The notes under the pieces were generated by a model. It made no database searches, was not told the origin of the DNA, and saw nothing but the letters and a program-made list of their open reading frames with translations. A stretch of 64,000 nt of DNA from Modicisalibacter tunisiensis (lineage in GTDB: Bacteria; Pseudomonadota; Gammaproteobacteria; Pseudomonadales; Halomonadaceae), in NCBI RefSeq assembly GCF_020148005.1, contig NZ_JAGXFD010000001.1, forward strand, positions 850,825 to 914,824, given 5' to 3'. Positions 27,944 through 37,149 of this stretch are shown piece by piece. Every line of letters begins with the position of its first letter. Position 1 is the stretch's first letter. A program made the translations under genes and the position numbers.

Positions 27944-28537
27944 TCAGTTCGACGGCGTCGTGTCGTCGCTCGGCTCGGCCTGCTCGACCTGCGGCTTGCC
28001 GGGGTGCTGCTCGGTGTAGAGCAGCATCGCCGCCATGCGCGCATGCTCGGTCAGGGTGAACAGGTCGTTCTCGTTTTCGGGCGTGTCGTCGATCGCCAGC
28101 TCGTCGAGGTTGGCCAGGGTTTCCAGGTCCTCGATCGCCTCGCGCAGGTTGGGCGACCAGGCATCGCGCGCCTCGGCCCCGACCTCGCCGACCACCTCGA
28201 GAAAGCCCAGCGTCCATTCGCGCAGCCCACGGGCCCGCTCGGCCAGCGAGAACAGCTCGTCCGGCAGCAGGGGCTCGTAGTTGAGCGACGCGGCGGACAG
28301 CGCATCGAGTGCCTGGCGCCGCCAGGCCAGCAGCACCTCGGCGTCGTCGCGGTCGCGGGGCTGCTCGACCCCCATCGCCTGGCACACCGTCTCGAGCCAG
28401 GCGTCGGCGGACAGGTCGTGAAGCGCCAGCGCGGCGGCCAGGCGACCGTCCAGGAAGGCCGGTGACTGCAGGCTGCCGTGGGCGAGGAAGACATCGGCCA
28501 CGGTGGAAAAGTCGAGTTGCTCGTTGATGATGGACAT
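27944..28537 (-). CDS. ygfB: UPF0149 family protein YgfB
   Basis: A 197-residue all-helical protein of the YgfB/YecA (UPF0149) family, with segments AHGSLQSPAFLDGRLAA, EPLLPDELFSLAERARGL, WTLGFLEVVGEVG and the acidic NENDLFTLTEHARMAAMLLY. A longer open frame reaches 29002, but the ATG at 28537 matches the family start. YgfB of P. aeruginosa has been linked to control of ampDh3 and beta-lactam resistance; whether that holds here is not shown by the sequence. It heads the string with pepP and the ubi genes, divergent from zapA. Confidence 0.9.
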   Translation of the reverse strand: MSIINEQLDFSTVADVFLAHGSLQSPAFLDGRLAAALALHDLSADAWLETVCQAMGVEQPRDRDDAEVLLAWRRQALDALSAASLNYEPLLPDELFSLAERARGLREWTLGFLEVVGEVGAEARDAWSPNLREAIEDLETLANLDELAIDDTPENENDLFTLTEHARMAAMLLYTEQHPGKPQVEQAEPSDDTTPSN

Positions 28538-28675
28538 GCCGGTCTCCCGTGATTGGCGAGAGGCGGCGCGGCACGCCTTCCCGGCGCGTTGACCCGCTAT
28601 CGGCGCCTCTCTATAGTGCTCGAACCGTTTCATCTTATCGCACGGGCCAGGGCTTGGCCCCTCCAGGAGACTGGC

Positions 28676-28978
28676 ATGAGCGACGACAACCGGTCGACCG
28701 TCGAGATCACCCTGCTGGGACGCAGTTTCGTGATTGCCTGTCCTCCCGACCAGGAAGCCGGGCTGCAGCGCGCGGCGCGCTATCTCGACCGGGCGCTGCA
28801 GGGCGTTCAGACCCACAGCCCGACGATGGCCACCGAGAAGGTCGCGCTGATGACAGCCCTCAACATCAGCCACGAGCTGCTCCAGGCACGCGACGAGAAC
28901 CAGGCTCGCGAGGCGCAGCTGGAACGTCTCGATCAGCGCCTGGCCCGCGCCCTGGGCAATGCCACGCCCTCGTCGTGA
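28676..28978 (+). CDS. zapA: Cell division protein ZapA
   Basis: A 100-residue FtsZ-ring stabilising protein. It begins TVEITLLGRSFVIACPP, then EAGLQRAARYLDRALQ and a coiled-coil C terminus (about 45-95, ATEKVALMTALNISHELLQ). AGGAG lies about 7 bases ahead of the ATG at 28676. It is divergent from ygfB and followed by 6S RNA and the 5-formyl-THF cyclo-ligase, the standard gammaproteobacterial order. Confidence 0.92.
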   Translation: MSDDNRSTVEITLLGRSFVIACPPDQEAGLQRAARYLDRALQGVQTHSPTMATEKVALMTALNISHELLQARDENQAREAQLERLDQRLARALGNATPSS

Positions 28979-29012
28979 CCCGCTCCGGGACACTCGTCGC
29001 AAAAACAGCCCT

Positions 29013-29040
29013 TTGGCCGGCAGCGTGGCTCTGATAGGAT
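29013..29040 (+). promoter_or_regulatory. Putative promoter of 6S RNA
   Basis: A -35-like TTGGCC at 29013-29018 and a -10-like TAGGAT at 29035-29040 are separated by 16 bases, which would place the start near 29047, matching the base of the predicted 6S hairpin. Confidence 0.5.
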
Positions 29041-29045
29041 GAAGA

Positions 29046-29231
29046 GGTTCCCTGGTGTGTACGCCAGTCGTTGACGTCCCTCGAGCCTATGCGCAGTACC
29101 CAGGGGGCCAAATGCTAGACAGGCCCGTGTGCATGTCCGTGCGACGGAAAGCCTGACGGTCTGTCTGCGGCCACCCACCTTGAACCTATGGGTTCAAGGG
29201 CCAGAACGACAGCGGCACTCCGGGGAACTCC
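29046..29231 (+). ncRNA. ssrS: 6S RNA (SsrS)
   Basis: The gap between zapA and the cyclo-ligase gene carries the 6S hallmarks. The 5' end (GGTTCCCTGGTGTG) pairs with the 3' end (CACTCCGGGGAACTCC) to close a long rod, and the 3' arm holds ACCTTGAACC, then GGGTTCAAGGG, the most conserved 6S hairpin. 6S RNA mimics an open promoter and binds sigma-70 RNA polymerase in stationary phase. Ends are estimated to within several bases. The zapA-ssrS-ygfA order supports the call. Confidence 0.88.
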
Positions 29232-29259
29232 ACTGAACACCTGCCGCCGATGGAATCCC

Positions 29260-29880
29260 GTGACCGAGCCTGTGACCCGTGACGCCCAGCGCCGCGCTTT
29301 TCGACGCACCCTGCGTCAGCGTCGTCGCGCCCTGAGCCCGCGCCAGCAGCGCCAGGCCTCCGAGGCCCTGTGTCGACGCCTGCGCCGCCTGCCGGAAGTG
29401 CAGCGGGCCCGGCACGTCGCCCTCTACCTGCCCAACGACGCCGAGATCGATGCCACGCCGCTGATCGACTGGCTGCGCCGCCGGGGCGTCCGCGTCTACC
29501 TGCCGGTGCTGCGCCCCCTGGCCGAGAATCGCCTGTGGTTCGTTCACTACCATGCCGGCACGCCGATGGTGAGCAACCGCTTCGGCATCCGCGAGCCCGA
29601 CACCCGCCATGGCGCGCACCACGCGCGTCAGCTGCCGCCCTGGGCGCTGGACCTGGTGCTGATGCCGCTGGTCGGCTTCGACGATCACGGCAACCGCCTG
29701 GGCATGGGCGGCGGCTTCTACGATCGCAGTTTCGCCTTCACGCGCCGGCGCCGCCCGCGACCACGGCTGATCGGCGTGGCCCACGACTGCCAGCGCGTCG
29801 ACGAACTGCCCGTGGCCGGCTGGGATATCCCTCTCGACGCCATCGTCAGCGACCGTCGTGTGGTGCGCCCCGAGCCCTGA
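29260..29880 (+). CDS. ygfA: 5-formyltetrahydrofolate cyclo-ligase
   Basis: A 206-residue enzyme that converts 5-formyl-THF to 5,10-methenyl-THF using ATP. Motifs are RRTLRQRRRALSPRQQ near the N terminus, LYLPNDAEIDATPLI, VYLPVLRP and the signature LVLMPLVGFDDHGNRLGMGGGFYDR. The GTG at 29260 is chosen because earlier in-frame codons (from 29188) would overlap the 3' half of 6S RNA; a second GTG nine codons on (29278 region) is also possible. As elsewhere, it is probably co-transcribed with 6S RNA. Confidence 0.92.
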   Translation: MTEPVTRDAQRRAFRRTLRQRRRALSPRQQRQASEALCRRLRRLPEVQRARHVALYLPNDAEIDATPLIDWLRRRGVRVYLPVLRPLAENRLWFVHYHAGTPMVSNRFGIREPDTRHGAHHARQLPPWALDLVLMPLVGFDDHGNRLGMGGGFYDRSFAFTRRRRPRPRLIGVAHDCQRVDELPVAGWDIPLDAIVSDRRVVRPEP

Positions 29881-29906
29881 GCGGCCCCTTTCAGCCTGAC
29901 TGAAAC

Positions 29907-29943
29907 GACACCGCCGCCGTGGCAGGACCACGGCGGCGGTGTC
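29907..29943. terminator. Strong hairpin downstream of ygfA
   Basis: A perfect 16-base inverted repeat, GACACCGCCGCCGTGG and its complement, with a 5-base loop. There is no T-run after either arm, so it may stop transcription only in part or protect a 3' end. It separates ygfA from the convergent small membrane peptide gene. Confidence 0.6.
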
Positions 29944-29965
29944 GTGTGGCGGGGAAAGGTGGCGA

Positions 29966-30061
29966 TCAGGTACCGATCAGCGTCTGTGCATAGCCGGTGG
30001 CCACCACCCCGAAACCGAAAATGAGTACCAGTGCCATGACCAGGTCAGGCTTGCGCTTCAT
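29966..30061 (-). CDS. Small membrane protein, 31 residues, function unknown
   Basis: An ATG at 30061 preceded by GGGGAGCGGTC opens a 31-codon frame ending in TGA. The peptide starts MKRKPD, a positively charged cytoplasmic end, then has one hydrophobic helix (residues 7-22, LVMALVLIFGFGVVAT) and a short polar tail GYAQTLIGT. The good ribosome site and the classic single-pass layout argue that it is real. Similar short MKRKPDL-type peptides are, from memory, present in other gammaproteobacteria, but without a known role. It sits between ygfA and ilvA and is not part of either. Confidence 0.7.
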   Translation of the reverse strand: MKRKPDLVMALVLIFGFGVVATGYAQTLIGT

Positions 30062-30167
30062 GACCGCTCCCCAGGTTGTCGTGTTAACAGCTTATTGTTG
30101 AATGATGCGCACGACTATAGGGCTGAGCCATAAGGATGACAAGCCCTTCTCATTCCAGGAAATCGGG

Positions 30168-30192
30168 AAACCCCGCAAAAGGCGGGGCTTTT
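30168..30192 (-). terminator. Intrinsic terminator downstream of ilvA
   Basis: The stem CCCCGC/GCGGGG with a 5-base loop is flanked by AAA on the left and CTTTT on the right. On the minus strand it reads as a GC stem followed by TTT, 48 bases beyond the ilvA stop. Confidence 0.7.
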
Positions 30193-30239
30193 GACGTAAG
30201 CAAGCACACACACCGGGGAAATGGCCCCGCCTTTGGGCG

Positions 30240-31754
30240 CTATTCCATGAATAGCCGGTAGGCCACGTTGTCGGTTTCCTTCCAGAAGCGATAGCCGATG
30301 CGCTCGAAATACTCCTCGACGTGTGCCCGATCGCCGTTGGGCACCTGCATGCCCACCAGCACGCGCCCGTAGGCGGCACCGTGGTTGCGATAATGGAACA
30401 GCGAGATGTTCCAGTCGGCCGGCAGGTGGGTGAGGAAGTTCATCAGCGCGCCGGGACGCTCGGGAAACTCGAAACGGTAGACCTCCTCCTCGAAGTGCTC
30501 CTTGGGGCGTCCGCCGCCGAGATGGCGGATATGCAGCTTGGCCAGCTCGTTGTCGGTGAGGTCCTCGACCGGGTAGCCGGCATCGCGCAGCTTGCGGATC
30601 ACCTCGGCCCGGTCGTCGCCGCCCGGCTTGACCTGTACGCCGACGAAGATATGGGCGTGCTCGAGATCAGCGTAGCGGTAGTTGAACTCGGTGACCATGC
30701 GCTTGCCGATGATGCGGCAGAACTTCTTGAAGCTGCCCGGCCGCTCGGGAATCGTCACCGCCAGGATCGCCTCGCGCTGCTCGCCGAGTTCGGTGCGCTC
30801 GGCGATGTGCTGCAGGCGATCGAAGTTGGTATTGGCCCCGGAGTTGATGCAGACCAGCGTCTCGCCGGAGGCGCCGGTCTGCTGGATGTACTTCTTGAGC
30901 CCGGCCAGCGACAGCGCCCCGGAAGTCTCGGACACGGCGCGGGTGTCCTCGAAGATGTCCTTGACCGCGGCGCACATCTCGTCGGTATTGACGGTGATCA
31001 CCTCATCGACCAACCCGCGCAGGATGGCGAAGGGCGCCTCGCCGATTTGGGCGACCGCGACCCCTTCGGCGAACACCCCGACCTGATCGAGCACCACCCG
31101 CTCGCCGGCCTCCAGGGCGGCCTTGAGGCAGGCGCTGTCCTCGGACTCGACGCCGATCACCTTGACCTCGGGGCGCAGGTACTTGACGTAGGCGGCGATG
31201 CCGGCGATCAGGCCGCCGCCACCCACCGGCACGAAGATCGCATCCAGGCGCCCGGCGTTCTGGCGCAGGATCTCCATGCCCACCGTGCCCTGGCCGGCGA
31301 TCACGTCGATGTCATCGAAGGGCGGGATGTAGGTGTAGCCGTGCTCGGCGATCAGCGTCTGGGCATGTTCCTGCGCCTCGCTGAAGGCATCGCCCTTGAG
31401 CACCACCTTGGCGCCGCGGGCGCGCACCGCCTGGACCTTGATCTCCGGGGTGATGCGCGGCATCACGATCACCGCCTTCACGCCCAGCTGCCTGGCCGCC
31501 AGTGCCAGCCCCTGGGCGTGGTTGCCGGCGGAGGCGGCGATCACGCCCTTGGCCTTCTGCGCGTCACTGAGCAGGGCCATCTTGTTGTAGGCGCCGCGCA
31601 CCTTGAAGGAGAAGACCGGCTGCAGATCCTCGCGCTTGATCAGAATCTGGTTGTCGAGACGGCGGGACAGGAAGGGAGCGGGAGAGAGGGGGGTTTCGCG
31701 GGCCGCCTCGTAAACGCGGGCCTGGAGTATCTTCTTGACGGTGTCTTCGAGCAT
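30240..31754 (-). CDS. ilvA: Biosynthetic threonine ammonia-lyase (threonine deaminase)
   Basis: A 504-residue PLP enzyme converting threonine to 2-oxobutanoate, the first step to isoleucine. The catalytic domain (about 1-320) shows IKREDLQPVFSFKVRGAYNK with the PLP Lys, ASAGNHAQGLAL, and the PLP phosphate loop VGGGGLIAG. Two ACT-like regulatory domains follow (about 330-410 and 425-504, ERPGSFKKFCRIIG and ERPGALMNFLTHLPA), expected to sense isoleucine and valine. AGGA precedes the ATG at 31754. The length equals the E. coli biosynthetic form. It is divergent from rpiA, as in E. coli relatives and pseudomonads. Confidence 0.96.
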   Translation of the reverse strand: MLEDTVKKILQARVYEAARETPLSPAPFLSRRLDNQILIKREDLQPVFSFKVRGAYNKMALLSDAQKAKGVIAASAGNHAQGLALAARQLGVKAVIVMPRITPEIKVQAVRARGAKVVLKGDAFSEAQEHAQTLIAEHGYTYIPPFDDIDVIAGQGTVGMEILRQNAGRLDAIFVPVGGGGLIAGIAAYVKYLRPEVKVIGVESEDSACLKAALEAGERVVLDQVGVFAEGVAVAQIGEAPFAILRGLVDEVITVNTDEMCAAVKDIFEDTRAVSETSGALSLAGLKKYIQQTGASGETLVCINSGANTNFDRLQHIAERTELGEQREAILAVTIPERPGSFKKFCRIIGKRMVTEFNYRYADLEHAHIFVGVQVKPGGDDRAEVIRKLRDAGYPVEDLTDNELAKLHIRHLGGGRPKEHFEEEVYRFEFPERPGALMNFLTHLPADWNISLFHYRNHGAAYGRVLVGMQVPNGDRAHVEEYFERIGYRFWKETDNVAYRLFME

Positions 31755-31923
31755 CCTGGTTTCCTGAGAATCGCGCGTCGCGTGGGCCTTGCACCCGGAA
31801 TGGTGAACATCTATTGGTAGCAGACTAAAGGGGAACTCGTCCAGTTGGCAGCGCCGGCCGTGCCATCCACAGCCGCCGCCGGCTCGCCTATAATGGCGCC
31901 GCCATCCACCAACGAGCGCCATC

Positions 31924-32595
31924 ATGACCCAGGACGAACTCAAGCAGGCCGTCGCCGACGCCGCCATCGACGAGATCCGCCCGCTGCTCGCCGCCGACAC
32001 GGTGATCGGTGTCGGCACCGGCTCCACCGCCAACCGCTTCATCGACGCGCTGGCCCGCCTCAAGCACGACTTCCGCGGCGCGGTGGCCAGTTCCGAGGCC
32101 ACCGCCGAGCGCCTGCGCGGCCACGGCATCGAGGTCGTCGAGCTCAATCATGCCGGGCCGCTGCCCGTCTACGTCGACGGCGCCGACGAGATCAACGCAC
32201 GCCTGGAGATGATCAAGGGCGGCGGCGCGGCGCTGACCCGCGAGAAGATCGTTGCCGCCTGCGCCGAGCGCTTCGTGTGCATCGCCGATGCCTCCAAGCG
32301 GGTCGAGGTGCTGGGCGGCTTCCCGCTGCCCATCGAGGTGATTCCGATGGCCCGCTCCTGCGTGGCCCGGGAACTGGTCAAGCTGGGCATGACGCCGGTC
32401 TATCGCGACGGCGTGGTCACCGACAACGGCAACCAGATCCTCGACTGCTACGATGCGCTGTTCGAGGAGCCCGCGCGGACCGAGGCCGAGCTCAACAACC
32501 TGGTCGGCGTGGTCACCAACGGCCTGTTCGCGCGGCGCGGCGCGGACGTGCTGCTGCTGGGCACCGCGCAGGGCGTGGAACGCTACACGCGCTGA
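31924..32595 (+). CDS. rpiA: Ribose-5-phosphate isomerase A
   Basis: A 223-residue enzyme interconverting ribose 5-phosphate and ribulose 5-phosphate in the pentose phosphate pathway. Motifs are [32 protein letters not shown] (phosphate loop), [27 protein letters not shown] with the catalytic Asp and Glu, and [19 protein letters not shown] perfect -10 box TATAAT lies at 31889-31894, though no good -35 is obvious. Its stop is 1 base from the stop of convergent waaA. Confidence 0.96.
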   Translation: MTQDELKQAVADAAIDEIRPLLAADTVIGVGTGSTANRFIDALARLKHDFRGAVASSEATAERLRGHGIEVVELNHAGPLPVYVDGADEINARLEMIKGGGAALTREKIVAACAERFVCIADASKRVEVLGGFPLPIEVIPMARSCVARELVKLGMTPVYRDGVVTDNGNQILDCYDALFEEPARTEAELNNLVGVVTNGLFARRGADVLLLGTAQGVERYTR

Positions 32596-32596
32596 G

Positions 32597-33889
32597 TCAC
32601 GCCCCGGCGGGGCCCGCCAGCGCGCGCTCGAAGCGAGCACTCACGGCGCCCAGCGTCCGCGCCAGGGCGCCGCGGTTGGCGTCCACCACCGCCCGGCCGG
32701 CCTCGCCCAGGCGGCGGCGCGCCGCGTCATCGTCGAACAGCTGGATCAGTGCCTCGGCCAGCGCCTCGGCGTCGGCGACCTCGCGCCGCGCTCGGGCCTC
32801 GGCGAGCGTCGCGGCGATCTCGCGCAGGTTGTCGAGGTGAGGGCCACTGAGCACCGGGGTGCCCACCGCCGCCGGCTCGAGCAGGTTGTGCCCGCCCACC
32901 GCCACCAGGGAGCCGCCGACGAAGGCCGCGTCGGCGGCGGCATAGAAGTGCATCAGTTCGCCCATGGTGTCGCCGAGCAGCACGCGGGTGCCGGCGCCGG
33001 GGGCCTCGCCGCGGGAGCGACGCGCCACCCGCTCGCCCCGCGCCCGGCACAGCTCGGCCACCGCCTCGAAGCGCTGGGGGTGGCGGGGCACCAGCACCAG
33101 CAGCGCCTCGGGATAGCGCCGGCAGACGCGGGCATGCGCCGCCAGCACGGCCTCTTCTTCCCCGGGGTGGGTCGAGCCCGCCACCCACACGAAGCGCCGA
33201 CCCCAGGTGGTTCGCAGGCGCTCACTTTCCTCGCGCAGCCGCGCATCGACCTGCAGGTCGAACTTGAGGGCACCGGTGACCTCGACACGCGCATCCGGAC
33301 AGCCCAGCGCCCGGAAGCGTTCGGCATCGGCCGGCGCCTTGGCGCCGATCCAGTCGACGTGACGCAGCATGTCGCGACTCAGTGTGGCGAAGCGCCGATA
33401 GGTGCGAAAGGCGCCGTCGCTGAGCCGGCCGTTGGCGATCGCTACCGGCACGCCGTGAGCGGCACAGGCATGCAGCAGGTTGGGCCATAGCTCGGTCTCG
33501 GCGATGATCGCCAGGGTCGGCGCCAGCCTAGCGAGGAAGCGCCGCGTGGCGCCGGGGAAGTCCAGCGGCAGAAAGTGATGACTCACTTCGGTGCCGAACA
33601 GCGATTCGACGCGCGCCGCCCCGGTCGCCGTCATGGTGGTGACGACCAGATCGGCCTCGGGGTGCCGGGCCAGCAGCGCCCGGATCAGGGGAGCGGCGGT
33701 GACCACCTCGCCCACCGAGGCGGCATGCACCCACAGGCGCGGCCCGGGCGGGCGCGCCGGTATCAAGCCGAGCCGTTCGCCCCGCGGGCGAGTGGGCACC
33801 GACTCACGCCAGATACGCCGCCAGATCAGGGGCGAGGCCAGGTACAGGGCGCCGTCGTAGGCGGCGCGAACCCAGTCGGCACGGCGCAC
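32597..33889 (-). CDS. waaA: 3-deoxy-D-manno-octulosonic acid (Kdo) transferase
   Basis: A 430-residue inner-membrane-associated glycosyltransferase adding Kdo from CMP-Kdo to lipid IV-A. An N-terminal hydrophobic anchor (YDGALYLASPLIWRRIW) is followed by the family's LWVHAASVGEVVTAAPLIRALL with the catalytic Glu, then ATGAARVES, IAETELWPNLL, ANGRLSDGAFRTYRRF, and in the donor half VAGSTHPGEEEAVL and AFVGGSLVAVGGHNLLEPAA. The stop of hldE is 3 bases before its start, so it is the last gene of the GT9-hldE-waaA operon. Confidence 0.95.
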   Translation of the reverse strand: MRRADWVRAAYDGALYLASPLIWRRIWRESVPTRPRGERLGLIPARPPGPRLWVHAASVGEVVTAAPLIRALLARHPEADLVVTTMTATGAARVESLFGTEVSHHFLPLDFPGATRRFLARLAPTLAIIAETELWPNLLHACAAHGVPVAIANGRLSDGAFRTYRRFATLSRDMLRHVDWIGAKAPADAERFRALGCPDARVEVTGALKFDLQVDARLREESERLRTTWGRRFVWVAGSTHPGEEEAVLAAHARVCRRYPEALLVLVPRHPQRFEAVAELCRARGERVARRSRGEAPGAGTRVLLGDTMGELMHFYAAADAAFVGGSLVAVGGHNLLEPAAVGTPVLSGPHLDNLREIAATLAEARARREVADAEALAEALIQLFDDDAARRRLGEAGRAVVDANRGALARTLGAVSARFERALAGPAGA

Positions 33890-33892
33890 GAC

Positions 33893-35323
33893 TCAGCGCT
33901 CGCGGTCGAGGATGGTGCCAATCATGGCGGTGGTGGAGACACCGTCCTCGAAGCCCAGCACGCGCACCTCGCCGCCGTTGGCGATGACCGCCTCGCCGCC
34001 GGCGATCGCCTCGGGGCGATAGTCGCCGCCCTTGACCAGCACGTCGGGCAGCACCGCGCCGATCAGCGCGGCCGGGGTATCATCGCTGAAGGGCACCACC
34101 CAGTCGACCGCCTGCAGCCCGGCCAGCACCTGCATGCGCCGCTCGAGCGGGTTGATCGGCCGGCGCGGTCCCTTGAGGCGTGCCACGGAGGCGTCGTCGT
34201 TGACCGCCACGATCAGCCGGTCGCCGAGTGCACGGGCCTGCTCGAGGTAGGCGACATGGCCGGCATGCAGGATGTCGAAGCAGCCGTTGGTCATCACCAC
34301 CCGCTCGCCGCGGGCCTGGGCGGCACGCACCGCCTCGCGCAGCGCCGCGGGCTGGATGGCCCCGAACTCGGCGAGCTTGTCGCCGTGCAGGGCAGTGTAG
34401 AGCTCGGCGATCGACAGCGTCGCGGTGCCCGGCTTGGCCACCACCAGCCCGGCGGCCAGGTTGGCCAGCGTCATCGCCTCGGGGAAGGCGTGGCCGGCGG
34501 CCAGCGCCAGGCCCAGCACGCCGATCACGGTGTCGCCGGCGCCGGTGACGTCGAAGACTCCGCGCGCCCGGGTCGGCAGGTGAAGCGGCGCGTGATCGGC
34601 GCGGATCAGGGTCATGCCCTTCTCGCTGCGGGTGATCAGCAAGGCCTCGAGCTCGAGCTCGGCGCGCAGCCGCTCGCCCTTCTCGGCCAGCTCGACCTCG
34701 TCACGGCAGGGACCGACGACCGCCTCGAACTCGCCGAGGTTGGGGGTGATCACGCTGGCGCCGCGGTAGCGACGGAAGTCGCGCCCCTTGGGGTCGACCA
34801 GCACGCGCTTGCCGGCGGCCCGGACCATGCCGATCAGCGCCTCGACGCGTCCCAGCGTGCCCTTGCCGTAGTCGGAGAGGATGACCAGATCGGTTTCCGC
34901 CAGCGCCGTCTCGACGCGGGCCAGCAGCTCCGTGGTGTCGACCTCGGCCAGGGACTCCTCGAAGTCCAGGCGGATCAGCTGCTGATTGCGACTCATCACC
35001 CGCAGCTTGGTGATGGTCGGAATCGCGGCGCTGGACTGAAAGTGAGTCTTCACGTCACAGGCATCGAGACAGCGCGCCAGCAGCCGCGCATTGTCGTCGT
35101 CGCCGACCAGGCCGGCCAGCGCCGCGTGGCCTCCCAGCGAGGCGATGTTGAGCGCCACGTTGGCCGCGCCGCCGGGGCGATCCTCGGCCTCGCCGACCCG
35201 CACCACCGGTACCGGCGCTTCCGGCGAGATGCGCGAGGTGCCGCCATGCCAGTAACGGTCGAGCATCACGTCACCCACCACCAGCAGGCGGGCCTGTTCC
35301 AGGGCGGTCAGGTCGAACTTCAT
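33893..35323 (-). CDS. hldE: Bifunctional heptose 7-phosphate kinase / heptose 1-phosphate adenylyltransferase
   Basis: A 476-residue two-domain enzyme that makes ADP-D-glycero-D-manno-heptose with GmhB. The N-terminal ribokinase-like domain (about 1-320) has [14 protein letters not shown], the [13 protein letters not shown] substrate loop and [14 protein letters not shown] with the catalytic Asp. The C-terminal nucleotidyltransferase domain (about 345-476) has [20 protein letters not shown] and [14 protein letters not shown]. Overlap of 4 bases with the upstream heptosyltransferase and 3-base spacing to waaA show a tight operon. Confidence 0.96.
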   Translation of the reverse strand: MKFDLTALEQARLLVVGDVMLDRYWHGGTSRISPEAPVPVVRVGEAEDRPGGAANVALNIASLGGHAALAGLVGDDDNARLLARCLDACDVKTHFQSSAAIPTITKLRVMSRNQQLIRLDFEESLAEVDTTELLARVETALAETDLVILSDYGKGTLGRVEALIGMVRAAGKRVLVDPKGRDFRRYRGASVITPNLGEFEAVVGPCRDEVELAEKGERLRAELELEALLITRSEKGMTLIRADHAPLHLPTRARGVFDVTGAGDTVIGVLGLALAAGHAFPEAMTLANLAAGLVVAKPGTATLSIAELYTALHGDKLAEFGAIQPAALREAVRAAQARGERVVMTNGCFDILHAGHVAYLEQARALGDRLIVAVNDDASVARLKGPRRPINPLERRMQVLAGLQAVDWVVPFSDDTPAALIGAVLPDVLVKGGDYRPEAIAGGEAVIANGGEVRVLGFEDGVSTTAMIGTILDRER

Positions 35324-36405
35324 CGGGCAACTCCGGCAGCAGGGTCGGTGGACGCCAGCAGCGCATCGGCGCGTGCCGTCACGTCCTCGGTACGGATCAG
35401 GCTCATGGCATCGGGATGGCGCACCCGCTGCCCCCAGGGGACCTCATCGGGGGCCTTGTGCAGGAAGGTGCGCACGGCATCCGGGTAGCGGTTGACCACC
35501 GCCTGCCGCCAGCAGTAGGGGGCGGCCCGATCGGGGTTGGTGGTGGCGTAGAGGCCGACGGTGGGCCGGCCCAGGGCGTTGGCCATGTGCACCGGCCCCG
35601 AGTCCGGCGCGATCACCAGCCGGGCCTGGTCGATCAGTGCCAGCAGGCCCTTCAGCGAGCTGCCGCCGATGGCGTCGATCACGGCCTCGGCGTCGACCAG
35701 GGCGCGGATGCGCTCGCCCATCTCGCGTTCCTGAACGCTGCCGCCGCCGGTCAGCACGCTCTTCAGACCATGCTGGCTCCACAGATGCTCGATCACGCTG
35801 GCATAGCCCTCGGCCGACCAGTTGCGGAAGTTGCGCAGCCGCGGGTTGGCGCAGGGACTGATCAGCGCATAGGCGGCCTCGCCGGAGAGACGCCGGGCCT
35901 CGTGACGGGCCGCCTCGGGGATCGGCAGATCCCAGCGCGGGCGCGTGTCCTCGACCCCCAGCAGCCGCGCGAAGTCCATGAACGACTCGAGCACGTGGGC
36001 CCGCTCGCGGGGGGCGATCTGGCGGTGCGTGAACCAGTGCTGGGCATCCTTGGCCCGGGCCTTGTCATAGCCCACCCGAACCCCGGCCTTGAGGCCCAGC
36101 GACAGCACGCTGGCACGCAATGCCTGCTGCATGTGCAGCAGCACGTCGAAGCGGGTGTCGGCGAGCTGGCGCCAGATCGCCCGCATCCCGGCCAGCCCGG
36201 TCGCCTTGTCGTAGACGACGAACTCGACCCCGGAAAGGCCGGTCAGTAGACTGTGCTCCCCCTTGCCGATGATCCAGGTGATCCGGACATCGGGCCACTG
36301 GCGCTGCAGGGCACGCACGGTGGGCACCAGGTTGCAGACATCGCCCAGCGCGGAAAGTCGCAGTATCGCGATGTGCGCGGGCCGGGCAGGCAGAGGATGC
36401 TTCAT
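35320..36405 (-). CDS. Glycosyltransferase family 9, ADP-heptose:LPS heptosyltransferase
   Basis: A 361-residue heptosyltransferase of the WaaC/OpsX/WaaF superfamily, transferring heptose to the LPS inner core. The N-terminal [20 protein letters not shown] and the donor-site [24 protein letters not shown] are the family signatures, with the [17 protein letters not shown] mid segment. It probably adds the first heptose, since a separate waaF-like gene lies at 42850, but that is inference. The start is uncertain: ATG at 36405 has no clear ribosome site and overlaps the kdkA start, and an in-frame ATG at 36441 is an alternative. It leads the hldE-waaA operon. A decayed copy of its codons lies at 37967-38056. 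Confidence 0.88.
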   Translation of the reverse strand: MKHPLPARPAHIAILRLSALGDVCNLVPTVRALQRQWPDVRITWIIGKGEHSLLTGLSGVEFVVYDKATGLAGMRAIWRQLADTRFDVLLHMQQALRASVLSLGLKAGVRVGYDKARAKDAQHWFTHRQIAPRERAHVLESFMDFARLLGVEDTRPRWDLPIPEAARHEARRLSGEAAYALISPCANPRLRNFRNWSAEGYASVIEHLWSQHGLKSVLTGGGSVQEREMGERIRALVDAEAVIDAIGGSSLKGLLALIDQARLVIAPDSGPVHMANALGRPTVGLYATTNPDRAAPYCWRQAVVNRYPDAVRTFLHKAPDEVPWGQRVRHPDAMSLIRTEDVTARADALLASTDPAAGVAR

Positions 36406-37135
36406 GCGGTTGGCAACGTTTCGGATGGGAAAAGATTTCATCTTACATGATGCCGGCATTCTATGGGACGCCGAGCGGCCGCCACAAATCAGCCCGGCCT
36501 GGTTCAGCAGCGCCTTCTGGAAGGCGCGCGATGCCATCACCGGCCAGGCCCCGGGCCGCGGTGCCAGCCTGTTCGTCGATGCCGCGGCGGTGGGCGTGGC
36601 CGACGAAACCTGGGTACTGCGACCGTACCGCCGTGGCGGCCAGGCCGCACGGTTCAGCGAGGACCACTACCTGTGGACCGGGGCCGAGCGCTCCCGCGCC
36701 TTCCGCGAACTGCGCCTGACCGCGACGCTGCACGCGCAGGGCCTGCCGGTCCCCCGCCCGGTGGCGGCCTGGGTCCACCGCCATCGCATCAGCTATCGCG
36801 CCGCCCTGCTGACGGTGATGCTGCCCGCTGCCCGCGCGCTGGCCGACTGCCTGACCGATGCCGATCCGGCGCTGCTCGAGCGTGTCGGCGCCACCCTTCG
36901 TCGCTTCCACGACGCCGGGCTCGATCATGTCGATCTCAATGCCCGCAACCTGCTGATCACCCCCGACGAGCGCATCTGGCTGATCGACCTCGACCGCTGC
37001 CGGCTGCGCCGCCCCGGCGGCTGGCGGCAGCGCAACCTGAAGCGGCTGGAGCGGTCACTCGGGAAGTTTTCGACGACCGCGGCCGACGACATGGCCGCCG
37101 TCGCCAGGGGGTATCGCGCCGCCTCGCCAGCGTGA
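36404..37135 (+). CDS. kdkA: 3-deoxy-D-manno-octulosonic acid kinase (KdkA)
   Basis: A protein-kinase-fold enzyme of about 243 residues that phosphorylates Kdo of the LPS inner core. It matches the Haemophilus KdkA pattern: ISPAWFSSAFWKARDAITGQ, GRGASLFVDAA, WVLRPYRRGGQAARF, AFRELRLTATLHAQGLPVP, and the kinase catalytic loop DHVDLNARNLL with IDLDRC as the metal loop. AGAGG lies about 8 bases before the ATG at 36404; an ATG at 36425 is the other option. Its start overlaps that of the divergent heptosyltransferase, leaving no separate promoter space between them. Single-Kdo LPS with KdkA phosphorylation is expected when waaA is monofunctional; this is inference. Confidence 0.82.
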   Translation: MRLATFRMGKDFILHDAGILWDAERPPQISPAWFSSAFWKARDAITGQAPGRGASLFVDAAAVGVADETWVLRPYRRGGQAARFSEDHYLWTGAERSRAFRELRLTATLHAQGLPVPRPVAAWVHRHRISYRAALLTVMLPAARALADCLTDADPALLERVGATLRRFHDAGLDHVDLNARNLLITPDERIWLIDLDRCRLRRPGGWRQRNLKRLERSLGKFSTTAADDMAAVARGYRAASPA

Positions 37136-37149
37136 GGCCGGCCCGGCCA

